In this document: positions 22,707 to 30,227 of the stretch, in pieces
Layout: each line of letters opens with the position of its first letter
Position numbering within the stretch: position 1 is the stretch's first letter
Origin: GW2011-AR1 sp964384965
Lineage (GTDB): Archaea; Nanobdellota; Nanobdellia; Pacearchaeales; GW2011-AR1
Length of the DNA: 40,080 nucleotides
Assembly: GCA_964384965.1 (NCBI GenBank)
Contig: CAYLLR010000002.1
Location: 1 to 40,080, forward strand
Direction: 5' to 3'
Notes under the pieces: model-generated
Seen by the model: only the letters and a program-made list of their open reading frames with translations
The model's database searches: none
What the model was told of the DNA's origin: nothing
Translations under genes and position numbers: made by a program

Positions 22707-23700
22707 TCCTAATGTCCAAAGAAGTTTTTATTTTACCGGTTTCTACCCTTTTTCTTAAAAAATTTGGAAGTTTTTTGTATTTTGATTGTCCAAGATGATA
22801 ATATAAAATTGTTTGAGCTTCATTATTTGATTCTTTTTCAAGAGTTTTTAGAAAATATGCTCCTACAAGGATGTTTTCCTTAGGACTAAATTTAACTCCT
22901 TTTTTGAAATCATCCAAGGAAGAATTGCTCATAAAATAAAAAAAAGAGGAATCTTTTTCATTTTTTAGTTTTCTATAAAGTCCTGGGATAATCTTTTCAT
23001 TTATTTGAAAGAAATTTATATCTCCCGATGAACCTAAAATATAGGGATAGCCAGAAGATTCATTGGAAAGGATTGTTAAAAGAGAAGAAATTTCCAAATT
23101 ATTTTTTTTAGAAACTTGGTATAGAAATGGAAAATATTCCGCAGAGCGTAAAAATGTTAAAGCCATTGCTCTTTCTGAAGAGGTTTTTGCTTCTCTGGAA
23201 AATTTTTCCAACTTTTTAAGTTTAGAAATTCCTTTAAGGATTTCCTTTAAATACTCATTATGAAAATAGTTTCCATCATTAGCCAAATGCAACAACCCAT
23301 TATAAGATAAAATATTGTAATCTTGGATTTTTGATTTTTCCTTATATATTTTTTCATTTAGCCTTACAAAATCATTATAAATTTTTTGGAAATCGTATTC
23401 TCTTTTAGAAAGATTCTTTCCGGAATAATCAGAAATCATCTGGATAAGACTATCTTTGCTTTTCTTGGAGATTTTCTTCTTTTTCAAGGAAAAGTTCTCT
23501 TTTTTTTCTAAAGAATCCAAAAAATGATAACTTTTTGAATTTCCTTCCAAAACATTTATTGCTTTTATTCTTTCAATCATTAAAGAATTAAGCTCATAAT
23601 AAATAATCTTGTCTGGGGGTTTTATGCTATTTTTAACAAAGAGGGGATTTGAAAAAAAGGCACCAAAAAAGATCGCCCAGATAAATTTTTTCATTTTCAT
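22693..23700 (-). CDS. Secreted lytic-transglycosylase-like (SLT-fold) protein
   Basis: The protein has a signal peptide (MKMKKFIWAIFFGAFF). Its C-terminal half carries the SLT/goose-lysozyme pattern: catalytic Glu in LSNESSGYPYI (Glu221 counting from the TTG at 23721), SSGDINFFQIN (the G-x-x-Q motif), PKENILVGAYFLKTL and YYHLGQ in place of AYNAGP. Family enzymes cut glycan strands of murein, which archaea lack, so it may act on a bacterial or other cell-surface polymer. The encoded stop follows RRGGP at a G7 tract; with G6 the protein would gain 34 residues. ATG 23700 is chosen over TTG 23721 because it opens the signal peptide. Confidence 0.75.
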   Translation of the reverse strand: MKMKKFIWAIFFGAFFSNPLFVKNSIKPPDKIIYYELNSLMIERIKAINVLEGNSKSYHFLDSLEKKENFSLKKKKISKKSKDSLIQMISDYSGKNLSKREYDFQKIYNDFVRLNEKIYKEKSKIQDYNILSYNGLLHLANDGNYFHNEYLKEILKGISKLKKLEKFSREAKTSSERAMALTFLRSAEYFPFLYQVSKKNNLEISSLLTILSNESSGYPYILGSSGDINFFQINEKIIPGLYRKLKNEKDSSFFYFMSNSSLDDFKKGVKFSPKENILVGAYFLKTLEKESNNEAQTILYYHLGQSKYKKLPNFLRKRVETGKIKTSLDIRRGGP

Positions 23701-23774
23701 TTTATATTTATAACTATTCAAAACTCCTTGAGAATATAAATTTTATTGGGACGAGAAGTTTATTTAATAAAAAT

Positions 23775-24251
23775 TTATTTTTTCATAAGCTTTCTAAAAT
23801 TTAAATAATTTATTTTTACCATTTTTAAATTTTTTAAATTATACTTTGTTTTTTCGTATTTTGTGAATTCTCTTCTTACATCAAAAAATCCATCCTTATT
23901 TGTGTCTTCTAAATTATAGTCAAAAATTCCGTCGTTATCTTCATCTATTACGACGGCTTCCGCTTTGAAACCCGCAGATATGGAGTTTGGTTTAATTTTT
24001 TTTACTTTGAAAGATGCGACCAAATCAATTTTTCCATCTGAATTTAAATCGTAACCTATAGAGATAAAATCTGGATTTCCCTCCTTAGAATATAAAATTT
24101 TTATCCCTCTGCCGCTTAGAGAGTAATCTCTCCCATCAAAAGAACGAAAAATATTTTGAAGAGAATTTTTAGAGGTGTTATTAGCATTTAAAGAAGGATT
24201 CCCAAAAGTCCAAATCGCAATCGAAGTTAAAAGTATTTTAACTAAATCCAT
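23775..24251 (-). CDS. Secreted protein with EF-hand-like calcium loops
   Basis: A 158-residue protein with a signal peptide (MDLVKILLTSIAIWTFGNP). It holds three DxDxDG-type loops: DLNSDGKIDL, DEDNDGIFDYN and DTNKDGFFDVR, the last two nearly adjacent, as in dockerin or thrombospondin-type calcium repeats. The C-terminus is basic and Asn/Leu-rich. ATG 24251 is preferred to the TTG at 24257. It precedes the transglycosylase-like gene on the same strand by about 75 bases, so both may act together outside the cell. Confidence 0.7.
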   Translation of the reverse strand: MDLVKILLTSIAIWTFGNPSLNANNTSKNSLQNIFRSFDGRDYSLSGRGIKILYSKEGNPDFISIGYDLNSDGKIDLVASFKVKKIKPNSISAGFKAEAVVIDEDNDGIFDYNLEDTNKDGFFDVRREFTKYEKTKYNLKNLKMVKINYLNFRKLMKK

Positions 24252-24335
24252 AAGCAATTAAAAATTAAACAATTTATAATCATTATTGTGATAAAGAAGA
24301 GGAAAAATTAAAAACAAATTTTTTCTCATTAGAAC

Positions 24336-24698
24336 ATGAAAAAAAAGGTGGGTCTTCTAATTGTTCTCATTGGACTTTTAGGAATCGTGATAATTCTGGG
24401 AAATGACGTAAAAATCGTGGATTTTGATAGTTGTGTTGCCGAGGGAAATCCCATTATGGAAAGTTACCCAAGGCAATGTAGGGAAAAATTTAATGGAAAA
24501 ATTTTTGTTGAATCTATCGAGGAAGAATGGAAGTCTGACGGGATTATACTTATGCAAAATGAAGTAGAAAATTTTTTTGGTTGTTTTGGATGTGGAAAGG
24601 AAATTTGTATTGACCCCGTACCGGAAATGAAACGAATCAATGAAACGAAAGAGATGTATTGCGATTCAAATTTCAAAATTATCAGAGGTAAAAAATAA
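24336..24698 (+). CDS. Small membrane-anchored or secreted Cys-containing protein
   Basis: The 120-residue protein has an N-terminal hydrophobic helix (VGLLIVLIGLLGIVIIL, about 5-21). The outer part opens with DSCVAEGNPIMESYPRQCR, a motif known from many small prokaryotic exported proteins of unknown function, then GKIFVE. A second part has CFGCGKEICIDP and a last Cys near the end, allowing disulfides. Role unknown; it sits beside other exported proteins on the opposite strand. Confidence 0.75.
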   Translation: MKKKVGLLIVLIGLLGIVIILGNDVKIVDFDSCVAEGNPIMESYPRQCREKFNGKIFVESIEEEWKSDGIILMQNEVENFFGCFGCGKEICIDPVPEMKRINETKEMYCDSNFKIIRGKK

Positions 24699-24711
24699 CA
24701 AATTAGATTTT

Positions 24712-25893
24712 TTAATTTAAAACAAGCTCAACATTAAATCCAGCTAAATCTTTTTTTAACAAATTAAGAGATTCTTCTTTGTTTCTTTTTAATTTTTTTC
24801 GTCTTTTTTCTTCTTTGATTTTTTCTAATTTCAAATTTTCAATTTCCAATAGAATTTCTTTTATTTTTGGAACTAATCTTTTGGTTTCATCTTTTTTTAT
24901 TTTTAATTTATGTTTTTCTATTTCTTTTAGCTTAAAATCTATTTTTTTTATTTTTTCCATTATTTTTTCATTGTTTAATTTAGCTTCATCTAATAAATTG
25001 ATGATTTGTTTTCCTTTATTCCCTAAAAAAACATCACAAAAATTTTCTCGATACATTTTCACAACTTCCATCTGTTTTGGATATTTGTGAAAAAAATTGG
25101 CCAGACCTTTAAAATCAATAATTTGTTTTAATTCTAAAATACATTTTGGCAGTTCTAACTTTAAAGATTCCTCCTTTCTTTGACTATCCAAAAAATCCAA
25201 ATAATCTTGACTTTTTTTAATTTCTTCTATTCTCTGATTAAGAATTTCTTTTTCTTTTTCTTTTTCTTCTACTTTTTTATTCAAAAATAATTCTCTCTCA
25301 ACGGTTATAGCAAGAAGGTTATCGATTTCATGAATTTTTTGGAGTTCCAATTTAATTTGTGAGATTATATTGAAAAAATCAACAACGCTTTTATTCTCTT
25401 CATGTATCTTAGACAATTCTCTTGAAAAAGTTTTTATTCCCTTTTTTATGTTTGCCATTTCCTTTCCTATTAAAATTGTGGCTCTTTCGTAATTATTATG
25501 GGAGGCTTTATTAAAATCAAAAAAAATTTTGTCTGTTTTTTTTATGAATTCATTGAAATTATCTGTTTCAAGATTTTTTAAATTTTCTAAGAAATTTTTA
25601 ACCATTTCAATATAATTTTTTTTCCCATTATTTACAATCTCTCTCACATCCTCTTTTTCTTTTTTTTCTTTGACATTAAAATCTTCCAAAATTTTTATTT
25701 TTTTATTTAATTCACCCTCATGTATTTTAATTATTTCTTTAATCCTCGAGATTGTTTCTTTTTCTTTGGATTTATTTTCCTTCCTTTTTTTTTCAATCCA
25801 ATTTTCAATCTCAGGAAAAGCAAGCTTTTCAAGGATGTTTTTCTCAACTTTCTTTTCATTAGCGAATTTTTTAAACAAATCAAAGATTCCCAT
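24712..25893 (-). CDS. Long coiled-coil protein
   Basis: A 393-residue protein, starting MGIFDLFKKF, made almost entirely of Lys/Glu-rich helix with heptad character (about 20-130, 165-240 and 300-375), interrupted by one less charged segment (LKQIIDFKGLANFFHKYPK, about 260). No signal peptide or membrane helix. The frame opens upstream to a TTG at 25911, but a TATA box (ATTTAAATATC, minus strand 25913-25923) is 26 bases from ATG 25893. Such proteins often have structural, chromosome-segregation or cytoskeletal roles, but none can be assigned here. Confidence 0.75.
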   Translation of the reverse strand: MGIFDLFKKFANEKKVEKNILEKLAFPEIENWIEKKRKENKSKEKETISRIKEIIKIHEGELNKKIKILEDFNVKEKKEKEDVREIVNNGKKNYIEMVKNFLENLKNLETDNFNEFIKKTDKIFFDFNKASHNNYERATILIGKEMANIKKGIKTFSRELSKIHEENKSVVDFFNIISQIKLELQKIHEIDNLLAITVERELFLNKKVEEKEKEKEILNQRIEEIKKSQDYLDFLDSQRKEESLKLELPKCILELKQIIDFKGLANFFHKYPKQMEVVKMYRENFCDVFLGNKGKQIINLLDEAKLNNEKIMEKIKKIDFKLKEIEKHKLKIKKDETKRLVPKIKEILLEIENLKLEKIKEEKRRKKLKRNKEESLNLLKKDLAGFNVELVLN

Positions 25894-25996
25894 ATATTTT
25901 TTTAGAAACAAAGATATTTAAATTAAACGTAAAAATCACAGATAAAAGATTTCATTTTAAAATGTTCTATAATTAACTTCTTAAGATTCCGAAGAA

Positions 25997-26244
25997 TTAA
26001 GAAAATTCAATATCCTCCCAAATTTCTTGTTTGATTCTTAACTTCTCAAAATTACCTCCCTTACATATTTGTTATTCCAAAAGTGGGATAAAATTTAACT
26101 TTGAAATTATTTTTAACATCGCTTTAATTCGGAAGGTTCTTTACAATTATTTTTTTAAAATTTCAAAACTACAATATTTTTCAAATAGTTTGAGAATCTT
26201 TATCAATTGAATTTTGTCAATTCTTCCAATTTCGTCCTACTAAT
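25997..26244 (-). pseudogene. Possible decayed gene in 489-base spacer
   Basis: The spacer 25894-26382 has no intact gene. On the minus strand, 25997-26227 is one frame with three stops in 77 codons (about seven expected by chance): LIKILKLFEKYCSFEILKK, then RIKAMLKIISKLNFIPLLE, then EKLRIKQEIWEDIEFS. Just upstream in another frame is ISRTKLEELTKF. This is weak evidence for an old gene and may be chance. The rest of the spacer is AT-rich with the peptide promoter at its right end. Confidence 0.25.
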
Positions 26245-26353
26245 AAATTTTTTTATGAATTTAACCTAAAAATTTCTGGTAGGTTATATTTCGAGAAAAA
26301 TTGAGGAAAAAGTTTACACAATCAATTCAAAAAGAACCTCTAAAAACGAAAAG

Positions 26354-26360
26354 TATAAAT
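26354..26360 (+). promoter_or_regulatory. TATA box of the peptide-radical SAM operon
   Basis: AAAAGTATAAATATG contains a canonical archaeal TATA element centred 26 bases before ATG 26383, so the peptide mRNA is probably leaderless. No second clear promoter lies in the 32 bases before the radical SAM gene. Confidence 0.65.
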
Positions 26361-26382
26361 ATGTCAAATAGTTAATGTTTTT

Positions 26383-26511
26383 ATGGAAAATGAACTAATT
26401 GTGGAAGTTGTGAATGGAGCATTGGTTAAACCAGAAGCGATGGATTCTGTTCCAGAGCCCCTATTGGGCCTTGATGCCTGTGGTTGTACGGGAAACTCTA
26501 ATTGCCTCTAA
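26383..26511 (+). CDS. Candidate RiPP precursor peptide, 42 residues
   Basis: The peptide starts MENELIVEVVNGALVKPEAM and ends LLGLDACGCTGNSNCL. The first ~30 residues are acidic/hydrophobic without Cys, as expected of a leader; the last 12 hold all three Cys (33, 35, 41) with Gly, Thr, Asn and Ser, a typical core for thioether-forming radical SAM enzymes. Codon use (GCC, TGC, GGC, GAG CCC) is richer than surrounding spacer DNA. A TATA box is 26 bases upstream, and the radical SAM/SPASM maturase starts 32 bases after the stop. It could yield a sactipeptide- or ranthipeptide-like product. The alternative is an unrelated small protein. Confidence 0.75.
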   Translation: MENELIVEVVNGALVKPEAMDSVPEPLLGLDACGCTGNSNCL

Positions 26512-26543
26512 ACTGACCTCGATTTGGTTATCCTTTAAATAGA

Positions 26544-27818
26544 ATGTATAAAGAAAGTTCGTACAACAGATTTTTTTTTGAAAAAGATTCTATTTTCTTA
26601 TTTAATTCTTTAAGCAAGGCGTGTCTTAAAGTTAGAAAGGAAAATTTAGAAAAGATAAAAAAAATATTAAAAGAAAAAATTTCTTGCAAGGGTAATGATA
26701 GAATTAATCAAAAGATACTAATAGACAATGGATTTATTATTCCGGAGGAGACGAATGAACTTGAAATTCTTGAGCATTTATATAAATCAAACTATTTTTC
26801 TACAGACAAGATTGCCATTGCGCTTGTTCCAACCCTGAAATGTAATTTTAAATGTCCCTATTGTTTTGAGGCAAAATCTAGAAAGGAAAATCGTGAATCA
26901 AAAGACTATTTTGAAGTTTTAAGAAAATTTTCCGATAAAAACTTTAAAAATAAAAAAAGGGTTCATATCGGATTATTCGGGGGAGAACCCCTTTTGAAAA
27001 AGAACCAATTGTTTTCTTACCTAGAACATCTTTTAAAACAAAGTAAGGAATATGGGTATAAATTTAGTGTGAATATTGTTACAAATGGCTTTTTTTTAGA
27101 CGAGGAAACGGTTAAAAAATTAATTAAATATAATTGTATTTCAATTCAAGTTACATTGGACGGGGGGGAAAAGACACATAATACATTGAGGGTATTACAT
27201 AACGGGGGAGAAACGTTTGATAAAATTGTTAGTAATTTTAAAAAAGCGATAAAATATTCAATTAAAATTAATTCTCCCACCCAATTTATTTTAAGAATAA
27301 ATTTACTAAACCAAAAAATAGAAAATCTCAAATCAGTTTTTGAAGCATTTAATAAAAAAGAAAGGAATAAAATAAAAATTCTTTTTAGGCCGGTTTATTC
27401 AACTAGTCAATTTAAAAAAACAAATTGCAATACAATTCATGATTTAAAAAAATTTTATGATAAATCAAATGAATACGGATATGGGGTAGCCAGAAATAAT
27501 TATTATTTGCAATATTGTGAATCTGACGGCGGAATTAATTTTTTTTATATAACTCCCGACTTAAAAATCTGGAAATGCATAAACGAATCATCAAAAACAG
27601 CAAATATTGGATACCTAAATAGGCAAGGAAAAATAGAATTGGATTTGACAAATATTGCCACTTGGACTGAAAAATCCGATCCTTTTAAAGATGGAAAATG
27701 CAGAAAATGTTATTATCTTCCAATATGTTATGGGGGTTGTCCCCTTTATCGTATTAAAACAGGAAAACGAAAATGCATATCTAAAGATATGGCTATAGCC
27801 CCTTATTTTTATCCTTAA
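26544..27818 (+). CDS. Radical SAM/SPASM peptide maturase
   Basis: The 424-residue enzyme has an N-terminal segment (about 1-85) of the kind seen in RiPP maturases, with YNRFFFEKDSIFLFNSLS, followed by the radical SAM barrel: CNFKCPYCFE with Cys100, Cys104 and Cys107, and GGEP at 146-149. The SPASM region is complete: Cys325 and Cys345, then CX2CX5CX3C (Cys386, 389, 395, 399) and Cys411, enough for two auxiliary 4Fe-4S clusters. Enzymes of this class install thioether or C-C crosslinks in ribosomal peptides. It directly follows the 42-residue Cys-tailed peptide, the likely substrate. No dedicated protease or exporter adjoins. Product chemistry is inferred, not shown. Confidence 0.92.
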   Translation: MYKESSYNRFFFEKDSIFLFNSLSKACLKVRKENLEKIKKILKEKISCKGNDRINQKILIDNGFIIPEETNELEILEHLYKSNYFSTDKIAIALVPTLKCNFKCPYCFEAKSRKENRESKDYFEVLRKFSDKNFKNKKRVHIGLFGGEPLLKKNQLFSYLEHLLKQSKEYGYKFSVNIVTNGFFLDEETVKKLIKYNCISIQVTLDGGEKTHNTLRVLHNGGETFDKIVSNFKKAIKYSIKINSPTQFILRINLLNQKIENLKSVFEAFNKKERNKIKILFRPVYSTSQFKKTNCNTIHDLKKFYDKSNEYGYGVARNNYYLQYCESDGGINFFYITPDLKIWKCINESSKTANIGYLNRQGKIELDLTNIATWTEKSDPFKDGKCRKCYYLPICYGGCPLYRIKTGKRKCISKDMAIAPYFYP

Positions 27819-27838
27819 CTATTTCTTCAAAAAAAATA

Positions 27839-27910
27839 CGCCCACGCCGGGAGTCGAACCCGGGTTTCCAGCGCGACAGGCTAGTGTCATAGCCGTTAGA
27901 CCACGTGGGC
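27839..27910 (-). tRNA. tRNA-Asp (GUC)
   Basis: The minus strand gives acceptor GCCCACG/CGTGGGC with discriminator G (the usual Asp identity), anticodon stem CTAGC/GCTGG around CTGTCGC (anticodon GUC) and T arm CCGGG-TTCGACT-CCCGG. No intron, no encoded CCA. It lies tail to tail with the radical SAM gene. Confidence 0.95.
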
Positions 27911-27997
27911 AAGTCACAAACTTTCATACCGATTTTTATTTTTAAATCTTGTGATATCCTTAAAAGTTAATTTTAGGAAAAATGATAAAACAAAAAG

Positions 27998-28005
27998 TAT
28001 TTAAA
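27998..28005 (+). promoter_or_regulatory. TATA box of the two-hairpin RNA candidate
   Basis: AGTATTTAAAC is a good archaeal TATA element on the plus strand with no ORF behind it. The predicted start, 26 bases on, is 28027, exactly the first base of hairpin 1. Confidence 0.55.
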
Positions 28006-28026
28006 CTTAAAATAACTCTAAAATAT

Positions 28027-28087
28027 GTTCAATTTCGGTTGAACATTGAAGGTAAAAATTTTCGGATTTTTACCTTCTTTTTTATTT
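28027..28087 (+). ncRNA. Candidate small RNA: two consecutive UUCG-capped hairpins
   Basis: Hairpin 1 is GTTCAA-TTTCGG-TTGAAC (28027-28044). After the 3-base linker ATT, hairpin 2 is GAAGGTAAAAAT (28048-28059), the same loop TTTCGG, and ATTTTTACCTTC (28066-28077). Both loops are therefore U(UUCG)G caps. TTTTTTATTTTGG follows hairpin 2, a normal termination signal. The element fills most of the 277-base gap 27911-28187 between tRNA-Asp and serS, both on the other strand; 28100-28187 adds two weaker hairpins near 28125-28155 (ATCCTT-TAAT-AAGGAT). Function unknown; a double terminator or an antisense regulator of the serS 3' end are alternatives. Confidence 0.5.
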
Positions 28088-28187
28088 TGGTTTATATTTT
28101 TTTCAGGATAAGTGTTTGAGTTGAGAATTATTTCGAATAATCCTTTAATAAGGATATATTCAACGACGGCTTTTTATTTTCTTAACA

Positions 28188-29474
28188 CTATTTTTTAGGT
28201 TCAATCTTTTTTTTACCATTCATATATGGTTGAAGAACTTTCGGAATTAAAATAGAACCATCTTTTTGTTGATTATTTTCCATAATCGCAACCAGTGCCC
28301 TGGAAGTAGCAATGACCGTGTTGTTTAGGGTGTGAGCAAAATATTTTTTCCCTTTGTGTTCAATTCTTATTCCTAATCGTCTAGCTTGAGCCGATTCCAT
28401 ATTTGTTAAAGAAGTAACTTCAAAATATTCTTTTCTTCTTGGACTCCAACACTCCAAATCTAAACTTTTAGCTTTCAAATCGGCTAAATCTCCACTACAA
28501 CATTCTAAAATTCTAAATGGGAGTTCCAAGGATTTAAATAGCTCAATAGAATATTCCAACATTTTAGTATACCATTTATAAGAATCTTCTGGATTACAAA
28601 TCACAATCATTTCCTGTTTATTAAATTGATGAGTTCTATAAATTCCTTTTTCATCGACGCCATGAGATCCAATTTCTTTCCTAAAGCACATAGAATAAGC
28701 AGTTTGTTTAATGGGCAAATCTTTTCCATTCAAAGTTTTTTTAATAAATTGGCCAATCAAAGGATGTTCTGAGGTGGCAATCATATAAAGATTTTCATTA
28801 TCAATTTTATAACTCATTGCATCAATTTCTTCATTTGAGTAAACCCCCTTCAAAATTTCTTCTCTAATCATTAATGGAGGTTCTATATATTCAAATCCTT
28901 TTTTAATCATAAAATCTCTCGCATAATTAATTAAAGCCATATTCAATAAAGCCAAATCCCCTTTCATAAAGTAAAACCCTTTACCAGAAATGCTCCCTGA
29001 AAGGTCAAAATCCAAAACTCCCAATTTTTCCCCCAATTCGACGTGACTTTTGACAGGAAAGTTAAATTTTTTTATCTTTCCAAACCTTTGTATTTCAACA
29101 TTTTCAGTTTCATCTTTACCAATTGGAACGGATTCATGAATCATGTTCGGAATTTTAGTCATAATTTCATGAATCTTTTCTTCAAATTTTTTTCTTTTTA
29201 ATTTACTTTCCTCAATTTTTTCGGGAATTTTTTTTGCTCTTTTTTTCAATTCCTCTGCCTTTTTTTTATCTTTTAATTTTATTGCCTCGTTAATTTTTCT
29301 TGAAATTTTATTTCTTTCAGACCTTAAATTGTCCTCTTCATATTTTAGTTTTCTCCACTTTTCATCATATTCCAAAACCTCATCTACCAATGGAATTTTC
29401 TCTTTCTGAAATTTCTTTTTTATATTCTCTTTGACTAATTCAGGATTTTCACGAATCAAATTAATGTCAATCAT
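28188..29474 (-). CDS. serS: Seryl-tRNA synthetase
   Basis: The 428-residue enzyme is of the common bacterial/eukaryal SerRS type rather than the methanogen form. It has the N-terminal long coiled-coil arm that grips the tRNA-Ser variable arm (about 28-105, Lys/Glu-rich), class II motif 2 FRKEIGSHGVDEKGIYRTHQ (about 265-284) and motif 3 NNTVIATSRALVAIMENN (about 388-405), plus the Ser-site TSEHPLIG. It charges tRNA-Ser in the cytoplasm. Start MIDINLIREN fits family N-termini. It appears monocistronic. Confidence 0.97.
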   Translation of the reverse strand: MIDINLIRENPELVKENIKKKFQKEKIPLVDEVLEYDEKWRKLKYEEDNLRSERNKISRKINEAIKLKDKKKAEELKKRAKKIPEKIEESKLKRKKFEEKIHEIMTKIPNMIHESVPIGKDETENVEIQRFGKIKKFNFPVKSHVELGEKLGVLDFDLSGSISGKGFYFMKGDLALLNMALINYARDFMIKKGFEYIEPPLMIREEILKGVYSNEEIDAMSYKIDNENLYMIATSEHPLIGQFIKKTLNGKDLPIKQTAYSMCFRKEIGSHGVDEKGIYRTHQFNKQEMIVICNPEDSYKWYTKMLEYSIELFKSLELPFRILECCSGDLADLKAKSLDLECWSPRRKEYFEVTSLTNMESAQARRLGIRIEHKGKKYFAHTLNNTVIATSRALVAIMENNQQKDGSILIPKVLQPYMNGKKKIEPKK

Positions 29475-29560
29475 AAAAACAAGAGAAAAAGCTTGTATTT
29501 AAATTTTGTTAGAAGGATTTTATTAGGAAAATTTAAAAGTGGGATTAACTAATTAAAACG

Positions 29561-30220
29561 ATGGGAGGTGTAATTAATGTGATAAGTTCTTTATTTAGAG
29601 AACTTTATAATGGATTTTTTTTAACACTTCCAAACTGGATTCAAGAATTTCTAAATCTTTTTTTCTGGTCACTTTTAATGGTTATTTATGCAATTTTTAT
29701 CTGGAAATTTTATAGATGGATTGCAAAAAAAGACATTTTAAAACTAAATCTCGACAAATTCAATACATCGGAACATCCTACAACCTCAAAGATTGTCGGA
29801 GGAATTTTATATTTTATAGAATATATTATAATACTCCCTTTTGTTGTTTTTTTATGGTTTGGAGTTTTCACAATTTTTTTAATGCTTTTGACTGAAACTC
29901 TTGAGCTAAAAACTCTTTTAGTAATTGCAGTAACGGTCGTGGTGGCAATTAGAATGACCTCCTATTATAAAGAGGATCTCGCAAGAGATTTGGCAAAAAT
30001 TATCCCTTTAACTCTCCTCGCTGTGGCAATAACTCAAGGACTTTTTAATTTTGAAAAAATAATAAATCAAATACAAATTCTTCCAGCCTTTTTTTCCAAT
30101 ATCTGGTTCTATCTCCTCTTTATAATAACTATCGAATTGTTATTGAGGATTGTGGATGTAATTTTTATTGCTTTTAAACTGTATGATGAGAGGGAAATAA
30201 AGGCTATAGATTCCAAATAA
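29561..30220 (+). CDS. Multi-helix integral membrane protein
   Basis: The 219-residue protein has about four membrane segments: FFWSLLMVIYAIFIWKF (about 34-50), YIIILPFVVFLWFGVFTIFL (about 88-107), TLLVIAVTVVVAI (about 118-130) with ITQGLF further on, and FSNIWFYLLFIITIELLL (about 180-197). A TATA box (ATTTAAAAG, about 29527-29535) favours leaderless ATG 29561. However, GGAGGTG at 29564-29570 lies 8 bases before an in-frame GTG at 29579, so a shorter start is possible. The pattern recalls the conserved TM-helix part found near mechanosensitive-channel families, but no MscS domain is present. Function unknown. Confidence 0.75.
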   Translation: MGGVINVISSLFRELYNGFFLTLPNWIQEFLNLFFWSLLMVIYAIFIWKFYRWIAKKDILKLNLDKFNTSEHPTTSKIVGGILYFIEYIIILPFVVFLWFGVFTIFLMLLTETLELKTLLVIAVTVVVAIRMTSYYKEDLARDLAKIIPLTLLAVAITQGLFNFEKIINQIQILPAFFSNIWFYLLFIITIELLLRIVDVIFIAFKLYDEREIKAIDSK

Positions 30221-30227
30221 TTCATAA

